This document shows, piece after piece, positions 1-8,626 of a stretch of 64,000 nucleotides of DNA. A program made the position numbers and the translations under genes. This DNA comes from CAVQCJ01 sp963849365 (GTDB lineage Bacteria; Actinomycetota; Actinomycetes; Prado026). Under the pieces are notes generated by a model, which worked only from the letters and a program-made list of their open reading frames with translations, searched no databases and was not told where the DNA came from. Positions within the stretch are counted from its first letter, which is position 1. Every line of letters starts with the position of its first letter. The DNA is taken from contig CAWKHA010000001.1 of NCBI GenBank assembly GCA_963849365.1, forward strand, positions 620,001 through 684,000, written 5' to 3'.

Positions 1-1346
1 AACCCGCACGGCACCGCGCCCACGATCGTCGCCACGCCGTCGACGAGGTCGACGACCGAGCCGTTGTCCGCCAGCACCACGCGTTCGCGCGGCACCCCCG
101 TCCGTACCGCGATGTCGCCGTTGGCGCGCTGGTGCCGCCACTCGCCGTGCACCGGCATGGCGTTGCGCGGCCGCACGATGTTGTAGCAGTACGTCAGCTC
201 GCCCTCGGCGGCGTGGCCGGAGACGTGCACGAGTGCGTTGCCCTTGTGCACGACGTGCGCGCCCATCCGGGACAAGCCGTTGATGACCCGGAAGACAGCG
301 TTCTCGTTGCCGGGGATCAGCGAGGAGGCGAGCAGCACCGTGTCGCCCTCCCCCACCTTGATCGGGTGGTCGTTGTTGGCCATCCGGGACAGCGCGGCCA
401 TCGGCTCGCCCTGCGAGCCGGTGCAGATCAGCACGACCTCCTCGTCGCGCAGCAGGTCGACCTCGTCGACCGACACGACCAGTCCGGCCGGGATCGTCAG
501 GTAGCCCAAGTCGCGCGCGACCCCCATGTTGCGCACCATCGAGCGCCCGATGAGGGCGACCTTGCGGCCGTGCCGGGCCGAGACGTCGAGGAGCTGCTGC
601 ACGCGGTGCACGTGGGAGGCGAAGCAGGCGGCGATCACGCGGCGTTCGGCGCGGGCGAAGACGGCGTCGACCACCGGTTCGATCGAGCGTTCGGCCGGGA
701 CGAAGCCGGGCACCTCGGCGTTGGTGGAGTCGACCAGGAACAGGTCGACCCCCTCCTCGCCCAGCCGCGCGAACGCGCGCAGGTCGGTGATCCGCCCGTC
801 CAGCGGGAGCTGGTCCATCTTGAAGTCGCCGGTGTGCAGGATCAGCTGGCCGGAGGGCGCACGCAGCGCGACCGCGAGCGCGTCCGGGATCGAGTGGTTG
901 ACGGCCACGAACTCGCACTCGAACGCCCCGAGCCGCTCGACCCGACCCTCGGCGACCTCCAGCTGCAGCGGCTGGATGCGGTGCTCGCGCAGCTTCGCCT
1001 CGACCATCGCCAGGGTGAGCCGCGAGCCGACCAGCGGGATGTCGCGGCGCTCGCGCAGGAGGTACGGCACCCCGCCAATATGGTCCTCGTGCGCGTGCGT
1101 CAGGACCAGGGCGTCGATGTCGTCCAGCCGGCCGCGGATGTACTCGAAGTCCGGCAGGACCAGGTCGACGCCCGGCTGGTTGTCCTCCGGGAACAGCACC
1201 CCGCAGTCGACGACGAGCAGCCGGCCGTCGTACTCGAACACGGTCATGTTGCGGCCGACCTCGCCGAGGCCGCCGAGCGCGACGACGCGCACCACCCCGT
1301 CGGCGAGCGGGGGCGGCGGGTGCGGCGTGACGACCGGGTGGGTCAT
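1..1346 (-). CDS. rnj: Ribonuclease J, C-terminal part beyond window (partial)
   Basis: RNase J is a metallo-beta-lactamase/beta-CASP ribonuclease with 5'-3' exonuclease and endonuclease activity in RNA maturation and decay. About 448 residues are visible from the ATG at 1346 and the frame stays open to the left window edge, so the C-terminus is missing. The zinc signature LTHAHEDHIGG (HxHxDH) is present in the N-terminal third, and MPVHGEWRH, typical of the beta-CASP region, occurs near the left edge. The start overlaps the dapA stop in an ATGA, so the gene is translationally coupled as the last visible member of thyX-dapA-rnj, the same order as in Mycobacterium tuberculosis. Confidence 0.96.
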   Translation of the reverse strand, partial: MTHPVVTPHPPPPLADGVVRVVALGGLGEVGRNMTVFEYDGRLLVVDCGVLFPEDNQPGVDLVLPDFEYIRGRLDDIDALVLTHAHEDHIGGVPYLLRERRDIPLVGSRLTLAMVEAKLREHRIQPLQLEVAEGRVERLGAFECEFVAVNHSIPDALAVALRAPSGQLILHTGDFKMDQLPLDGRITDLRAFARLGEEGVDLFLVDSTNAEVPGFVPAERSIEPVVDAVFARAERRVIAACFASHVHRVQQLLDVSARHGRKVALIGRSMVRNMGVARDLGYLTIPAGLVVSVDEVDLLRDEEVVLICTGSQGEPMAALSRMANNDHPIKVGEGDTVLLASSLIPGNENAVFRVINGLSRMGAHVVHKGNALVHVSGHAAEGELTYCYNIVRPRNAMPVHGEWRHQRANGDIAVRTGVPRERVVLADNGSVVDLVDGVATIVGAVPCG

Positions 1347-2260
1347 GCGTCGAACCCGTCGACCCGGCCCTGGGCCAGGTCACGGACGAGCTGGGACACC
1401 TGGTCGGCGGTGGCGTCCGGCAGTGGGAGTCGCATCGGGCCGGCCGGCAGGCCCAGGTGGTTCAACGCGGCCTTGGTCAAGATCGCCCCTTGGGTGCGGA
1501 AGATGCCCACGAACACAGGCATGAGCTCGTGGTGGAGCTGTCGGGCCCTGCCGACGTCGCCGGCCAGGTAGGCCCGCACCATCGCGGCGATCCGCGGCGT
1601 CGCCACGTGGGTGGCGACCCCGACCACGCCGGCCGCGCCCACCGCGAGCAGCGGCAGCGTGAGCACGTCGTCGCCGGAGTAGTAGACAAGGTCGGTGCGG
1701 GAGAGCACCGCCGAGGTTGCGGGCAGGTCCCCCTTGGCGTCCTTCACGGCCACGATCCGCGGGTGCTCGGCCAGCCGGACGAGTGTCTCCGTCTCGATCG
1801 GCACGCCGGTGCGGTGCGGGATGTCGTACAGCATCACCGGCAGCCCGACGCCGTCGGCGATCGCGGTGAAGTGCTGCCGCAGTCCGGTCTGCGGCGGCTT
1901 GTTGTAGTACGGCGTGACCAGCAGGACTCCGTGCGCGCCGGCCTTCTCGGCCGCCTGAGCCAGCTCGATCGAGTGCCGCGTGTCGTTGGTCCCGGCCCCG
2001 GCCACGACGTACGCCCGGTCGCCGACCGCCTCGAGGGTGGCCCGCAGGATCGCGTCCTTCTCCGCGTCGCTGGTCGTCGGCGACTCCCCGGTCGTCCCGG
2101 AGACCACGAGGCCGTCGTTGCCGGCGTCGACGAGGTGGGTGGCCAGGCGCTGCACGCCGTCCAGGTCCAGACCGCCGTCGGGCCGGAACGGGGTGACCAT
2201 CGCGGTGAGCACGCGGCCGAACGGAGCGTGGGGGTCCGTCCGGGCGTCGGTCGGGGGCAT
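1343..2260 (-). CDS. dapA: 4-hydroxy-tetrahydrodipicolinate synthase
   Basis: DapA condenses pyruvate with aspartate semialdehyde in the first committed step of diaminopimelate/lysine synthesis in the cytoplasm. The 305-residue product has the usual length. Visible motifs are the GTTGES loop, the YYNKPPQTG tyrosine region and the Schiff-base lysine in AVKDAKGD. It lies 41 nt downstream of thyX and overlaps rnj by 4 nt, so the three genes probably form one transcript. The ATG at 2260 is the first in-frame start and has no strong ribosome binding site. The pathway partner dapB lies 31 kb away at 33201, across the accessory region. Confidence 0.96.
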   Translation of the reverse strand: MPPTDARTDPHAPFGRVLTAMVTPFRPDGGLDLDGVQRLATHLVDAGNDGLVVSGTTGESPTTSDAEKDAILRATLEAVGDRAYVVAGAGTNDTRHSIELAQAAEKAGAHGVLLVTPYYNKPPQTGLRQHFTAIADGVGLPVMLYDIPHRTGVPIETETLVRLAEHPRIVAVKDAKGDLPATSAVLSRTDLVYYSGDDVLTLPLLAVGAAGVVGVATHVATPRIAAMVRAYLAGDVGRARQLHHELMPVFVGIFRTQGAILTKAALNHLGLPAGPMRLPLPDATADQVSQLVRDLAQGRVDGFDA

Positions 2261-2301
2261 GGGACGAGGTTACCCGCGCCGGACGGCCCGCAGCGGGTCT
2301 G

Positions 2302-4050
2302 TCACGGCGAGACCCGCCCGGCCGCCTCGAAGGCGCCGTGCGTGACCGGCATCAGGCGGGCCCACTCGGCCTCCATCAGCTCGGCCACCATCTCGATCTC
2401 GCGCTGCGGGTACGACGGGAAGTGGGAGCCCTCGCGCTTGGTGCGCAAGGACAGGAAGTTCATCAGCGAGCGGGCGTTCAGGGTCACGTACATCGACGAG
2501 TAGGTCGCCACCGGCAGCACGCCGCGGGCGACCTCCCGGGCCACCCCGGCCTCGAGCATCCGCAGGTAGGCGCGGTAGGCCTGGGTGCAGGCCGCCTTCG
2601 TCTGCTCGACGACGGTGTCGTACTGCTCCTGGGTGCCCTCGACGAACTCGTACGCCCCGGGTTTGCCCTGCTGCACCAGTCGGCGCTCCGGGCCCGGGAC
2701 GTAGAAGACCGGGTCGAGCTGGCGGTAGCGGCCGGACTCCTCGTTGTACGACGCGATCCGGTGCCGCATGAACTCGCGGAACACGAAGATCGGCGCCTGG
2801 ACGTAGAAGGTCATCGAGTTGTGCTCGAACGGGCTGTTGCCGGACCAGGCCGCCTTCTCGTTGCGCCGCACGTAGAGCGTGCCGTTGGGGACGCTCACGC
2901 AGTAGACCCGGCCACGGTAGTGCTCGAGCTGCACCTGGGCCTCCCGGTCCGCGGTCGTCCGCCCCACCTCGGGCGTCGAGTTCCTGGGCCGGTAGATCGT
3001 GACCCGGTAGCGCGGCCGGCCGCCCGGCTGACCGTCGCCCGTGGTGATGAGCACCTCGGCGACGGTCGCCGATCGCCCGCACAGCAGGGCGAGCTCCTGC
3101 ACCTGGCCGGCGAGGGCACGGCTCGTCGTGTGGCAGGTCTCCTCACCGGTCGGCGAGACCGAGCCGGCGGAGTGCACGAGACCGTCCAGCAGCTCGCGCA
3201 GCGCCTCGACCGGCTCGTCGAAGAGATCGCGGGGGATCAGCTTGGCCCGGTCGTCGTAGCAGCGCTTGGCGAGCAGCCTGAACTCCGGGTCGGCGCGCAG
3301 CTGGAAGCGGTCGCCCTGCCGGGTGAGCCGGAAGCCGGCCCGGTCGGCCTGCCGGTGCAGGAACAGGACCTCGCGAGGCTTGCGCGGCCGGAAGGTCGGC
3401 GTGCCGCCGCGCGCGGAAAGGTGCCCGTCGCCGATGAAGAACCCGAGCAGCGCGAGCAGGCCCGGCGGGTACGGCTTGGCACCAGTGCGGCCGGCCCGGC
3501 CGGACCACCGCCCGCCCCCGGTCCTCATGCGGTGGCAGGCCTCGAGAAGGTCGGTCGCGGGCACCAGCTCCCAGGCCGGGTGGCCCGGCCGGCGTCGCCG
3601 CTGGGCGAGCATGCGGTGGTCCGGGGTGACGAGCAGGTCGAGCCGGGCCATCCGGACCCGCACCATCGGACCGTCCACCGGATAGCTGACCAGGCGCTCA
3701 GAGCGCTGCAGCTCGATCTCGCCGTCTGGCGACAGGGTCACGAACTCCTCGTCGCCGGTCACGTCCGGCCAGCGCTTCCAGCCGGACCCGGTCAGCACGT
3801 CGGTGGCCGCGTCGTAGCACCCGTGGCGCTCGCGCATCAGGAAGCCGATGAGTCCCTTGTTGCGGGCACCGTCGGTGTCGACGTCGGCCAGCGACTGCTC
3901 ACCCGCCGTCGAGACGCGTGCGGCGAAGACCACGTCGGAGTCGTGGGCGGTCGCCTTCACCAGCTCGACGGTCACGTCGCTGCGGAACCGGATCGCGGCC
4001 TCGCCGGGGTCGGGAGCCTCGGAGGACAGGTCGCTGGCCGGGTCCGTCAC
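2302..4050 (-). CDS. thyX: Flavin-dependent thymidylate synthase ThyX, intein-containing precursor
   Basis: ThyX methylates dUMP to dTMP using methylenetetrahydrofolate, FAD and NADPH. The precursor has 582 residues. Removing the 328-residue insertion (residues 78-405) leaves a normal ThyX of about 254 residues, with exteins rejoining at RERHG/SPFEHN. The signature RHRIASYNEESGR (RHR...S) is intact in the C-terminal extein. I chose the GTG at 4050 because GGAAGGAG lies 8 nt upstream and the first residues begin the ThyX fold; the frame stays open further upstream but that part overlaps a plus-strand acetyltransferase and shows no homology. Host protein activity requires splicing because the insertion interrupts a conserved segment. 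Confidence 0.95.
   Translation of the reverse strand: MTDPASDLSSEAPDPGEAAIRFRSDVTVELVKATAHDSDVVFAARVSTAGEQSLADVDTDGARNKGLIGFLMRERHGCYDAATDVLTGSGWKRWPDVTGDEEFVTLSPDGEIELQRSERLVSYPVDGPMVRVRMARLDLLVTPDHRMLAQRRRRPGHPAWELVPATDLLEACHRMRTGGGRWSGRAGRTGAKPYPPGLLALLGFFIGDGHLSARGGTPTFRPRKPREVLFLHRQADRAGFRLTRQGDRFQLRADPEFRLLAKRCYDDRAKLIPRDLFDEPVEALRELLDGLVHSAGSVSPTGEETCHTTSRALAGQVQELALLCGRSATVAEVLITTGDGQPGGRPRYRVTIYRPRNSTPEVGRTTADREAQVQLEHYRGRVYCVSVPNGTLYVRRNEKAAWSGNSPFEHNSMTFYVQAPIFVFREFMRHRIASYNEESGRYRQLDPVFYVPGPERRLVQQGKPGAYEFVEGTQEQYDTVVEQTKAACTQAYRAYLRMLEAGVAREVARGVLPVATYSSMYVTLNARSLMNFLSLRTKREGSHFPSYPQREIEMVAELMEAEWARLMPVTHGAFEAAGRVSP
2836..3819 (-). mobile_element. Intein in ThyX with degenerate LAGLIDADG endonuclease domain
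   Basis: This 984-nt in-frame element encodes 328 residues from Cys1 to Asn328, followed by Ser as the +1 extein residue. Splicing blocks seen are Cys1, TPDHRM (block B, T65 and H68), VYCVSVPNGTLYVRRN (block F, residues 305-320) and the terminal SGN. The penultimate residue is Gly rather than the usual His. A LAGLIDADG-like motif LLALLGFFIGDG (121-132) keeps its acidic D131. The second motif, LLDGLVHSAG (210-219), has Ala218 where the catalytic Asp is expected, so the nuclease is probably inactive while splicing must persist. Boundaries are exact because both extein edges match the ThyX consensus. Confidence 0.93.
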
Positions 4051-4155
4051 GGGGCGGGCTCCTTCCGGAGGCTGAGGGTCGGGCCAGCGTAGTGCCGGGC
4101 TCCGGCTGTGGACGGGGCGGACGCGCCGACGGCGACCGGGGATAGCGTCCCGTCC

Positions 4156-4767
4156 ATGCCCTCCATCGCCGACGTCAGCGTGCGGGCCGGGCGCGGCTCG
4201 GACGCCGCCGCGCTGGCCGACGTCCAGCTGGCCTGCTGGCAGGACGCGTACGCCGGGGTGCTGCCGGACCGGGCGCTGGCCGCGATGGCCGACGGGCGCG
4301 AGCAGATCGCCGAGCGCTGGCGCCGGTCCGCGAGCGACCCACCTGGTCCGCGCTGTCACGTGCTGGTCGCGCTCGCCGGCGCCGAGACCGCCGGCGCCGC
4401 CGCCGTCGGGCCCGCCGAGGACGACGACGAGCTGAACCCCGCCGTCGTCGGCGAGCTGCTGGTGCTGCTCGTCGCACCCGGGCAGCGCCGGGCGGGCCAT
4501 GGCTCGCGGCTGCTCGCGGCGGCCGTCGACCACCTTCGCGGCGACGGCTTCGTGCAGGCGGTGGTCTGGCTCGACGACGCCGACGCCGCCGGTGGTCAGC
4601 TGCTGGGCGCGACCGGCTGGGCCCGCGATGGCGCGACCCGCACGCTCGACCTGGAGGGCGACGGCGCCGTGGTCGTCCACCAGGTCCGGTGGCACACCGA
4701 CCTCACCGAGCCCCCCACGCTCGCCGAGCCCCCCGGCTACGGGGTCGACCAGGAAGGCGCACGATGA
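4156..4767 (+). CDS. GNAT-family N-acetyltransferase
   Basis: The product (203 residues) has the GNAT fold: an N-terminal VRAGRGSD strand, a mid-region substrate arm, and the acetyl-CoA binding segment VAPGQRRAGHGSRLL resembling the Q/RxxGxG/A motif A, followed by a GATGW turn. GNAT enzymes transfer acetyl from acetyl-CoA to amines or peptides; the substrate is not predictable here. I used the ATG at 4156; an upstream in-frame GTG or ATG near 4108 adds 16 residues without homology. It overlaps the next gene by 4 nt (ATGA), suggesting co-translation. It is divergent from thyX, with a 105-nt gap likely holding both promoters. Confidence 0.85.
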   Translation: MPSIADVSVRAGRGSDAAALADVQLACWQDAYAGVLPDRALAAMADGREQIAERWRRSASDPPGPRCHVLVALAGAETAGAAAVGPAEDDDELNPAVVGELLVLLVAPGQRRAGHGSRLLAAAVDHLRGDGFVQAVVWLDDADAAGGQLLGATGWARDGATRTLDLEGDGAVVVHQVRWHTDLTEPPTLAEPPGYGVDQEGAR

Positions 4768-5417
4768 CGTTCCGCGGGATCCCGGCCGAGGCGTTCGACT
4801 TCTACGACGGCCTCGAGGCGGACAACTCCAAGACGTACTGGACCGCTCACAAGGCGGTCTACGACGAGTGCATCCGCGGGCCGCTCACCGACCTGCTCAC
4901 CGACCTCGAGCCGGAGTTCGGCCCGGGCGCCGTCTTCCGGCCGTACCGCGACGTGCGCTTCAGCAAGGACAAGCGCCCCTACAAGGACCACCAGGGCGCG
5001 TTCGTCGAGACCGCCGACGCCGTCGGCTACTACGTGCAGCTCAGCGCCGAGGGGCTGCGGGTCGCCGGCGGCTGGTACGACCCGTCGGGACCGCAGGTCG
5101 CCCGCTACCGGGACATCGTGGCCGGGCCGGGCGGGGTCGAGCTCGAGCCGATCGTCACGAAAGTGCAGGCGGCCGGCTTCGAGATCGGCGGGGACCGGCT
5201 CAAGACCCGCCCGCGCGGGATCGACCCCGACCACCCGCGGCTCGAGCTGCTGCGGCACCGGTCGGTGGTGGCCGGCCGCTCCTGGCCGCCGCGGGCCTGG
5301 ATGAGCAAGCCCGCGGCGGCCGAACGGGTGCGGGACGCCTGGCGGGCGATGGCTCCGCTGGTCGAGTGGCTCGCGGCGAACGTCGGGCCCGGGGAGCCGG
5401 ACCGGCACCGGCGATGA
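4764..5417 (+). CDS. DUF2461 / TIGR02453 family protein
   Basis: This 217-residue protein matches the DUF2461 family, widespread and uncharacterised. Recognisable features are the N-terminal FYDGLEADNSKTYW segment, the FRPYRDVRFSKDKRPYK core with conserved R-D-x-R-F-S-x-D, and GYYVQLSAEGLRVAGG. No signal peptide or membrane segment is seen. The ATG at 4764 overlaps the stop of the preceding acetyltransferase, which fixes the start. Function is unknown; the basic conserved core might bind a phosphorylated or nucleic-acid ligand, but that is speculation. Confidence 0.9.
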   Translation: MTFRGIPAEAFDFYDGLEADNSKTYWTAHKAVYDECIRGPLTDLLTDLEPEFGPGAVFRPYRDVRFSKDKRPYKDHQGAFVETADAVGYYVQLSAEGLRVAGGWYDPSGPQVARYRDIVAGPGGVELEPIVTKVQAAGFEIGGDRLKTRPRGIDPDHPRLELLRHRSVVAGRSWPPRAWMSKPAAAERVRDAWRAMAPLVEWLAANVGPGEPDRHRR

Positions 5418-5430
5418 CGAGCGGGCCGCG

Positions 5431-6153
5431 GTGAGCGGCGACGAACCCGGGACACAGACCGACGCCGGCGAGTGGGAGCGGCTGCGCCGCGAAGTCGTCC
5501 GCGACGCAGCCGCGGTGGGTGTGGCCGTCGGAACGTACGGCGTGGCCTACGGCGCGCTCGGCACCACCAGCGGGCTGTCCGTGGCCCAGACCTGCAGCCT
5601 GTCGGTGCTGGCCTTCACCGGCGGGTCGCAGTTCGCCCTGGTCGGCGTGCTTGGGGCCGGTGGCGCGGCGGCCTCGGGGGTGGCGACGGCGCTCATGCTC
5701 GGGTTCCGCAACCTGCTCTACGGCCTGCGCCTCGCGCCGACCCTTCAGGTGCGCGGCGTGCGCAGGCTGATCGCGGCCCAGCTGGTGATCGACGAGACCA
5801 CCGCCATGACGATCGCCCAGCCGCGCGAGCGCGCCGGGCGGCTGGCGTTTTGGGCGACCGGCCTGGCCGTGTTCACGCTGTGGAACATCGCCACGCTGGT
5901 GGGGGCACTGGGGGCGAGCGCGCTCGGGGACCCCAGCCGCCTCGGTCTGGACGCCGCAGTCCCGGCCGCCTTCCTGGGCCTGCTCTGGCCACACCTGCGC
6001 TCGCGCGTCGCCCGGGTCGTCGCCGTCGGGGCCGCCGCCGTCGCGCTGGCGCTGACCCCGCTGCTGTCACCGGGGATCCCGGTGCTCGTCGCCGGGCTGG
6101 TGGCCGTCGCGGTCGGCGTCGCGCAGCCGCAGGCCGCCCGGGAGGCCTCGTGA
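5431..6153 (+). CDS. azlC: AzlC-family branched-chain amino acid exporter large subunit
   Basis: AzlC with AzlD forms an inner-membrane exporter of branched-chain amino acids (LIV-E class). The 240-residue product has several hydrophobic helices and the family segment SVLAFTGGSQFALVG, plus LGFRNLLYGLRLAP. The GTG at 5431 follows DUF2461 by 13 nt. Its stop overlaps azlD in a GTGA, the usual arrangement for this transporter pair. Substrate assignment is by family only; homologues may export other hydrophobic amino acids or analogues. Confidence 0.92.
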   Translation: MSGDEPGTQTDAGEWERLRREVVRDAAAVGVAVGTYGVAYGALGTTSGLSVAQTCSLSVLAFTGGSQFALVGVLGAGGAAASGVATALMLGFRNLLYGLRLAPTLQVRGVRRLIAAQLVIDETTAMTIAQPRERAGRLAFWATGLAVFTLWNIATLVGALGASALGDPSRLGLDAAVPAAFLGLLWPHLRSRVARVVAVGAAAVALALTPLLSPGIPVLVAGLVAVAVGVAQPQAAREAS

Positions 6154-6452
6154 TCTGGGCGGCTGTGCTGGTGACGGCGGCCGGTTGCTACGGCCTCAAG
6201 CTGGCCGGCCTTTCGGTGCCCGAGCGGCTGCTGTCCTCGCCGCGGATCCGCGCCGTCACGCTGCTGCTGCCGGTCGCACTGCTCGCCGCCCTGACCGCGG
6301 TCCAGACCTTCGGCGCCGGCCGGTCGCTCGTCGTCGACGCCCGAGCCGCCGGAGTCGCCTTCGCCGTCGTCGCCCTCCTGCTCCGGGCCCCGTTCATCGT
6401 GGTGGTCGTCGGAGCGGCCCTGGTCGCGGCGGCGCTGCGCGCGCTGTCATGA
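6150..6452 (+). CDS. azlD: AzlD-family branched-chain amino acid exporter small subunit
   Basis: A 100-residue, almost entirely hydrophobic protein with about four predicted membrane helices, as expected for AzlD. The family segment ERLLSSPRIRAVTLLLPVAL is visible. Start GTG at 6150 overlaps the azlC stop and its own stop overlaps the next gene (ATGA), so azlC, azlD and the PH-domain gene are tightly coupled. It works with AzlC as the small subunit of the exporter. Confidence 0.9.
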   Translation: MIWAAVLVTAAGCYGLKLAGLSVPERLLSSPRIRAVTLLLPVALLAALTAVQTFGAGRSLVVDARAAGVAFAVVALLLRAPFIVVVVGAALVAAALRALS

Positions 6453-7033
6453 GGGATCCTGGACGGGTGCCCAAGTACCGCTTCTGGCCCGAGAAGGAGC
6501 CTGGACCTCTCGACGAGGCCTACCAGCAGACGCGTTGGCTGCGGCCGTACCGGCCCGGTCCCTACCGCGTCGGCGTCTGCCTGCTCCTGCTGGCGCTCCT
6601 GATGTACGCGACGATGGTCTCCCTGCTGGCGATCTACGGAGCGGCGGCGATCCCCGAGCTCGGGCTGCGCCTGGTCATCGCCGGTGCGGTGTACGGGCTG
6701 CTGGTCCTGGTCGCCGTCCGTGCGTATCTGTCGGGAGTGTGGGTGACCGACGCGGGGGTCCGGGTCGTGCGGCCGATGTCGACCCGGGTCTGGCGCTGGG
6801 CCGAGATCGCCGACGTGCGCTCGGTACCCGGACCGACCCGGCTGCTGGGTACACCCGTCCGCGTGGACGGGCACGCGCTCGTGATGGTGCTGGCGGACGG
6901 CTCGGACATCGAGACACCGCTCACCGACCGGTCGGCCGACTTCCTGGGCCGCGCCGAGGCGTACGACATGGCGTCATCGGCGGTCGAGGGGTGGCTGGAG
7001 CAGAACCGGCGCAACGGAAGGCGGACCGGCTGA
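6449..7033 (+). CDS. PH-domain (bPH-like) membrane protein
   Basis: The 194-residue product has a basic N-terminus, two hydrophobic helices at about residues 36-90, then a C-terminal domain starting with GVWVTDAGVRVVRP and WRWAEIADVRSV, typical of actinobacterial bacterial-PH proteins. Such proteins are mostly uncharacterised membrane-anchored folds. The ATG overlaps azlD by 4 nt, implying co-expression with the exporter, though a functional link is not established. The next gene starts 2 nt after its stop. Confidence 0.8.
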   Translation: MRDPGRVPKYRFWPEKEPGPLDEAYQQTRWLRPYRPGPYRVGVCLLLLALLMYATMVSLLAIYGAAAIPELGLRLVIAGAVYGLLVLVAVRAYLSGVWVTDAGVRVVRPMSTRVWRWAEIADVRSVPGPTRLLGTPVRVDGHALVMVLADGSDIETPLTDRSADFLGRAEAYDMASSAVEGWLEQNRRNGRRTG

Positions 7034-7035
7034 CC

Positions 7036-7464
7036 GTGCTCGAGCTGCGCGCCACGACCGAGACCGACCTGGAGACGCTGTACGGGTTCCAGGCCGACGA
7101 CGGTGCGGCCCGGATGGCGGGCTTCCCGAGCCGGGACCGGCCCTCGTACTTCGCCCACTGGACGGGTGTCCTGGCCGACCCCGCGGTGGTCAAGAGCACC
7201 ATCTGGGTGGACGGAGCGGTCGCGGGCAGCCTGGTCTGCTTCGGGGCACCGGACGCGCGCGAGGTCGGCTACTGGATCGGCCGTGCGTACTGGGGGCAGG
7301 GCGTCGCCACCGAGGCGCTGCGGCTGTTCGTGGCGGAGGTGCCGGACCGTCCGTTGCGGGGGTTCGTGGTACCGGCGAACGTGGGCTCGCAGCGGGTTCT
7401 GGCCAAGTGCGGCTTCGTCCCCGACGGCGAGGACGGCGACCACCTCGTCTTCGTCCTCACTTGA
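7036..7464 (+). CDS. GNAT-family N-acetyltransferase (RimJ/RimL type)
   Basis: A 142-residue GNAT protein with the motif-A segment YWGQGVATEALRLFV (GQGVA) and the typical VVPANVGSQRVLAKCGF C-terminus of ribosomal-protein-type acetyltransferases. The substrate is unknown. I chose the GTG at 7036, directly after the stop of the PH-domain gene, because the following residues (LELRATTETD) start the fold; longer in-frame starts lie within the upstream gene. It is the last gene of the plus-strand run that begins at 4156. Confidence 0.85.
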   Translation: MLELRATTETDLETLYGFQADDGAARMAGFPSRDRPSYFAHWTGVLADPAVVKSTIWVDGAVAGSLVCFGAPDAREVGYWIGRAYWGQGVATEALRLFVAEVPDRPLRGFVVPANVGSQRVLAKCGFVPDGEDGDHLVFVLT

Positions 7465-7639
7465 GCCGAGCTCGTCGACGGCATCGTCCGGCCGGTGCTC
7501 ATCGCGGCGGCAGCTGCGACAGGTGGCACCCGATCCAGCCTGACCAAGCCGGGGCACGGTCGCGTACCGGGCCGCAGACGCCCGCCCCCGGGTCGTTCGG
7601 GTGCCGGATGTCGCAGCTCGCCCCTCGGGCGCTGGCGCG

Positions 7640-8493
7640 TCAGAGGTCGAGGACCAGCCGCGGGCAGCTGGCCCGCGAGACGCACAGCATCATCACCGAG
7701 CCGGCCGCCCGCTCCCGCTCGGTGAGGACGAAGTCGCGGTGCTCCACCGTGCCCTCGAGGACAGGCGTCTCGCACGACGCGCAGATGCCTTCGCGGCAGT
7801 CGGTCAGGACGTCGACGCCGGCCGCCAGCACCGCGTCCAGGATGCTGGTCGCCGGGTCGACCTGCAGTGTCGTGCCGCTCCTGGCGAGCACCACCTCGAA
7901 GCCGGTCCCGGCGTCGGGGTCGAGCCCGGTGGGCGTCGGGGCCGCGAACCGCTCGGTGCGCAGCGCGTCGGGCGGCCACCCCGCACACGCTGCCTCGACC
8001 GCCGCGATCATCCGTTCCGGGCCGCAGCAGTAGACGGCCTGGCCGGGCGCGTACTCCCCGACGGCCTGCGCCAGGTCGGCCCGACCACCGGTGTCCGACG
8101 CGACGACGCGGACGTGGTCGCCGTGTGCGGCCAACCGGTCGAGGAACGCCAACGAGGTCCGCGACCGCCCGCAGTAGACGACGTCGTAGGGAAGGCCCCG
8201 GCCGGCCACCGCGTCGATCATCGGCAGCAGCGGCGTGATGCCGATGCCGCCGGCCACGAACAGGTACCGCTGCGCGTCCACCAGCTCGAAGTGGTTGCGT
8301 ATCCCGCGGACCTCGACGAGGTCGCCCGGTCGCATGCGGCCGTGCACCCAGGCCGAGCCGCCGCGAGCACCAGGTCGAGGTGGGCGCCCGGCTGCCACGG
8401 CTCGAGGTCTGAACCGGCAGGGTCGACCAGCTCGAGCCCGAGCACGCCCGTGGCCTCGAGGGTCATCGAGCGCACCAGCAGGCGTCGAGTCAC
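7640..8493 (-). pseudogene. Broken PDR-type oxygenase reductase (flavin/2Fe-2S), internal deletion with frameshift
   Basis: The intact relative would be a one-component reductase (VanB/phthalate dioxygenase reductase type) passing electrons from NAD(P)H through FMN to a plant-type 2Fe-2S centre and then to an oxygenase. The N-terminal piece (GTG at 8493, RSMTLEATGVLGLEL through GAHLDLVL) is in one frame. Near 8365-8380 the homology jumps to another frame at GGSAWVHGRMRPGD and continues to the end, with NAD-binding FVAGGIGITPLLPM and the cluster ligands DCREGICASC plus a later Cys. About 30-40 residues are absent, including the flavin-binding RxYS motif. The adjacent genes are divergent (SnoaL) and convergent (GNAT). 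Confidence 0.8.
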
Positions 8494-8575
8494 GCCCACG
8501 AGGGTCGGCGGGCCGGTCCGCGGGCTCAACGTGCTGTTCCGCTCCGAGGGACGCACGCCTGTCCGACGTTCTCGC

Positions 8576-8596
8576 ATCCGGAACGGCGGTCCGGAT
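8576..8596. promoter_or_regulatory. Perfect inverted repeat, probable operator
   Basis: ATCCGGA and TCCGGAT arms (7 bp each, exact) are separated by 7 nt, in the divergent space between the broken reductase and the SnoaL gene, about 30 nt before the SnoaL start. Spacing and symmetry fit a dimeric repressor site. No regulator gene is adjacent, so the binding protein is unknown. Confidence 0.45.
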
Positions 8597-8626
8597 GGCG
8601 CTCGGCCGTGTCCTAGGTTGGCCGTC

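Noticed and set aside
132..1571. Plus-strand open frame over rnj and dapA
   Set aside because: Antisense to two clearly homologous genes and without any motif.
4051..4695. In-frame extension upstream of thyX giving a 797-residue protein
   Set aside because: It lies antisense to a good acetyltransferase gene, has no homology, and the GTG at 4050 has a clear ribosome binding site.
7465..7639. Possible small gene between the acetyltransferase and the broken reductase
   Set aside because: Open frames here are short, without start context or homology; it is a convergent intergenic space.
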